Source of the DNA: a bacterium
GTDB taxonomy: Bacteria; Cyanobacteriota; Vampirovibrionia; Obscuribacterales; Obscuribacteraceae
Direction of reading: 5' to 3'
DNA length: 14,945 nucleotides
Assembly: GCA_030431355.1 (NCBI GenBank)
Contig: JAUIJG010000085.1
Coordinates: 1 to 14,945, forward strand
In this document: piece after piece, positions 13,995 to 14,945 of the stretch
Layout: every line of letters begins with the position of its first letter
How positions within the stretch are numbered: position 1 is the stretch's first letter
Translations under genes and position numbers: made by a program
Notes under the pieces: model-generated
What the model was told of the DNA's origin: nothing
Databases searched by the model: none
The model's input: the letters and a program-made list of their open reading frames with translations, nothing else

Positions 13995-14714
13995 TCATCG
14001 AAGTCCTGACAACATGGGTCCATCCCTCAGCCCTTCGGCAAATTGTTTCATGTAATCATTGTCAGAATGCATTGCTTCTTTCGTATCTCCCTGCCAGACA
14101 GTGTTTCCATCATGCATAAGAATTATTCTTTCGGTGGTTCGCGTCCAGGTCGAGTACTGGTGCGTAACAATTATAGAGGCTGCGTTAAGCTCTTCGCCTA
14201 ACTTGATCATGTAATCTTCGATTATGGTTGACATTACAGGATCGAGTCCGGTTGTGGGCTCATCGTAGAGAATGATTTTGGGATCATTGACTATCGCCCT
14301 GGCAAAGCTTGTACGCTTCTGTTGTCCACCGGACAACTGGGTAGGATAGGAATCTATGTAGTCCGCCAGACCTACCAAGCTAAGCTTCTCTTTGATGGTC
14401 GCATTCTCTTCTTCTCTTGATAAGTTGCGGTGATAGAGAGCTAGTGCAAGGTTCTCGCGTATGGTAAGGGAGTTAAGCAGCGCTGATCCCTGGAAAACCA
14501 GTCCGATTTCATCGGATCGCCGTATTACCTCTCCGGCGTCCGGGACGAGAAGATTACAAATCAACTTGAGGATAGTGGACTTTCCGCATCCGGAAGGGCC
14601 CACAAGACCTACCATCTCTCCTGTGTTTACAGAAAAGGTGATACCTTTCAGGATCTGGCGTTCGCCGAAGGCTTTGTGGAGATTAACGATTTCAAGCATG
14701 GGTGATACTGTCAT
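13995..14714 (-). CDS. MlaF-type ABC transporter ATP-binding protein
   Basis: This 239-residue ATPase has all nucleotide-binding motifs: Walker A G-P-S-G-C-G-K-S-T (39-47), Q-loop Gln75 in L-V-F-Q-G-S-A-L, signature L-S-G-G-Q (127-131), Walker B I-I-L-Y-D-E (147-152) with catalytic Glu152, D-loop G-L-D-P, and H-loop His185. The Q-loop context and T-T-G-L-D-P-V match the Mla/TtgA2-type lipid ABC family. In many relatives the residue after the H-loop His is Asp; here it is Gln. The gene starts 12 bases after the permease stop, with AGGA seven bases before its ATG, and is followed by the Mce gene, so it powers the same lipid transporter. The direction of transport cannot be told. Confidence 0.93.
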   Translation of the reverse strand: MTVSPMLEIVNLHKAFGERQILKGITFSVNTGEMVGLVGPSGCGKSTILKLICNLLVPDAGEVIRRSDEIGLVFQGSALLNSLTIRENLALALYHRNLSREEENATIKEKLSLVGLADYIDSYPTQLSGGQQKRTSFARAIVNDPKIILYDEPTTGLDPVMSTIIEDYMIKLGEELNAASIIVTHQYSTWTRTTERIILMHDGNTVWQGDTKEAMHSDNDYMKQFAEGLRDGPMLSGLR

Positions 14715-14726
14715 TGGTGCGTCCTA

Positions 14727-14945
14727 CTAGCGTGGGGCGTAGGTGAGCGAAGTGACAATATAGTTGAAAATAAAGATGCAGGTCATTACCCAGACTATGG
14801 TTCTAGTTGTCGCTATACCAACATCTTCGGCTCCTCCGCGGGTATGCAGACCGATTGCGCAAGAGAAGATAATGATTATCGTGGCATTAATTATGGACTT
14901 AAGAAAGTGAACGGCGAAATCCCGGTCCAGGATGGTCTGTTTCAC
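14727..14945 (-). CDS. MlaE-type ABC permease, C-terminal part (cut by window edge)
   Basis: Only the last 72 residues or so are inside the window, and the first Met seen is internal, not the start. The segment matches the end of MlaE/TGD1-family permeases. A K-S-I-I-N-A helix start is followed by a hydrophobic helix, then the family's conserved G-L-x-T-R-G-G-A-E-D-V-G-I-A-T-T-R (here with L-H-T) and a last membrane helix ending near V-T-S-L. It is the first visible gene of the permease-ATPase-Mce cluster. It ends 12 bases before the ATPase start. Confidence 0.88.
   Translation of the reverse strand: MKQTILDRDFAVHFLKSIINATIIIIFSCAIGLHTRGGAEDVGIATTRTIVWVMTCIFIFNYIVTSLTYAPR

Noticed and set aside
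1..14945. Search for a CRISPR array, insertion sequence, prophage, tRNA or defence genes.
   Set aside because: No regularly spaced repeats, transposase motifs, phage structural genes, tRNA-like arms or known defence domains were seen. The content is core-like and envelope-related.

Overview
The window comes from a diderm (Gram-negative type) bacterium of medium GC content. The evidence is an exported thioredoxin/DsbD pair, an Mla/TGD-type lipid transport cluster (permease, ATPase, Mce protein), secreted and periplasmic-type proteins, and GatB, which marks the indirect Gln-tRNA (or Asn-tRNA) pathway. Abundant kinesin-light-chain-like TPR proteins, the permease-ATPase-Mce order and an HU protein with a histone-H1-like tail would fit a non-photosynthetic relative of Cyanobacteria (Vampirovibrionia/Obscuribacterales-like). 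That placement is an inference from gene content and is not proven.

Left part (1-4344). A small plus-strand TPR gene at the left edge ends in a strong terminator. It faces a minus-strand pair: a DsbD/ScsB-like membrane reductase (1312-3171) followed by an exported CGPC thioredoxin (748-1209), which ends in its own terminator. Together these look like a transmembrane electron relay that keeps a periplasmic thioredoxin reduced. A gap of about 660 bp without a convincing gene follows. It leads to a small plus-strand gene for a hydrophobic protein with a basic tail (3867-4169), which has a near-ideal ribosome binding site in a hairpin loop and a perfect terminator hairpin.

Middle (4345-8120). 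A minus-strand two-gene operon encodes an MgtC/SapB-family membrane protein (4777-5508) and a small four-helix membrane protein (4345-4746). Next is an HU gene with a Lys/Ala-rich tail (6026-6442) and a good terminator. HU is divergent from an exported eight-bladed PQQ-type beta-propeller protein (6804-8120), and recognisable promoters for both lie in the shared intergenic region.

Right part (8124-14945). Everything is on the minus strand. In transcription order: MlaE-type permease (cut by the window edge), MlaF-type ATPase, Mce/MlaD-type protein, gatB, an M23 metallopeptidase and a 680-residue TPR protein. Short gaps and few start-deciding ribosome binding sites suggest translational coupling in places. 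The lipid transporter and M23 peptidase point to envelope maintenance, and gatB is a housekeeping gene lodged in the cluster. I found no CRISPR array, insertion sequence, tRNA, rRNA or phage gene. The most unusual items are the orphan membrane protein with its presented ribosome binding site, the HU tail, and hairpins that straddle stop codons.
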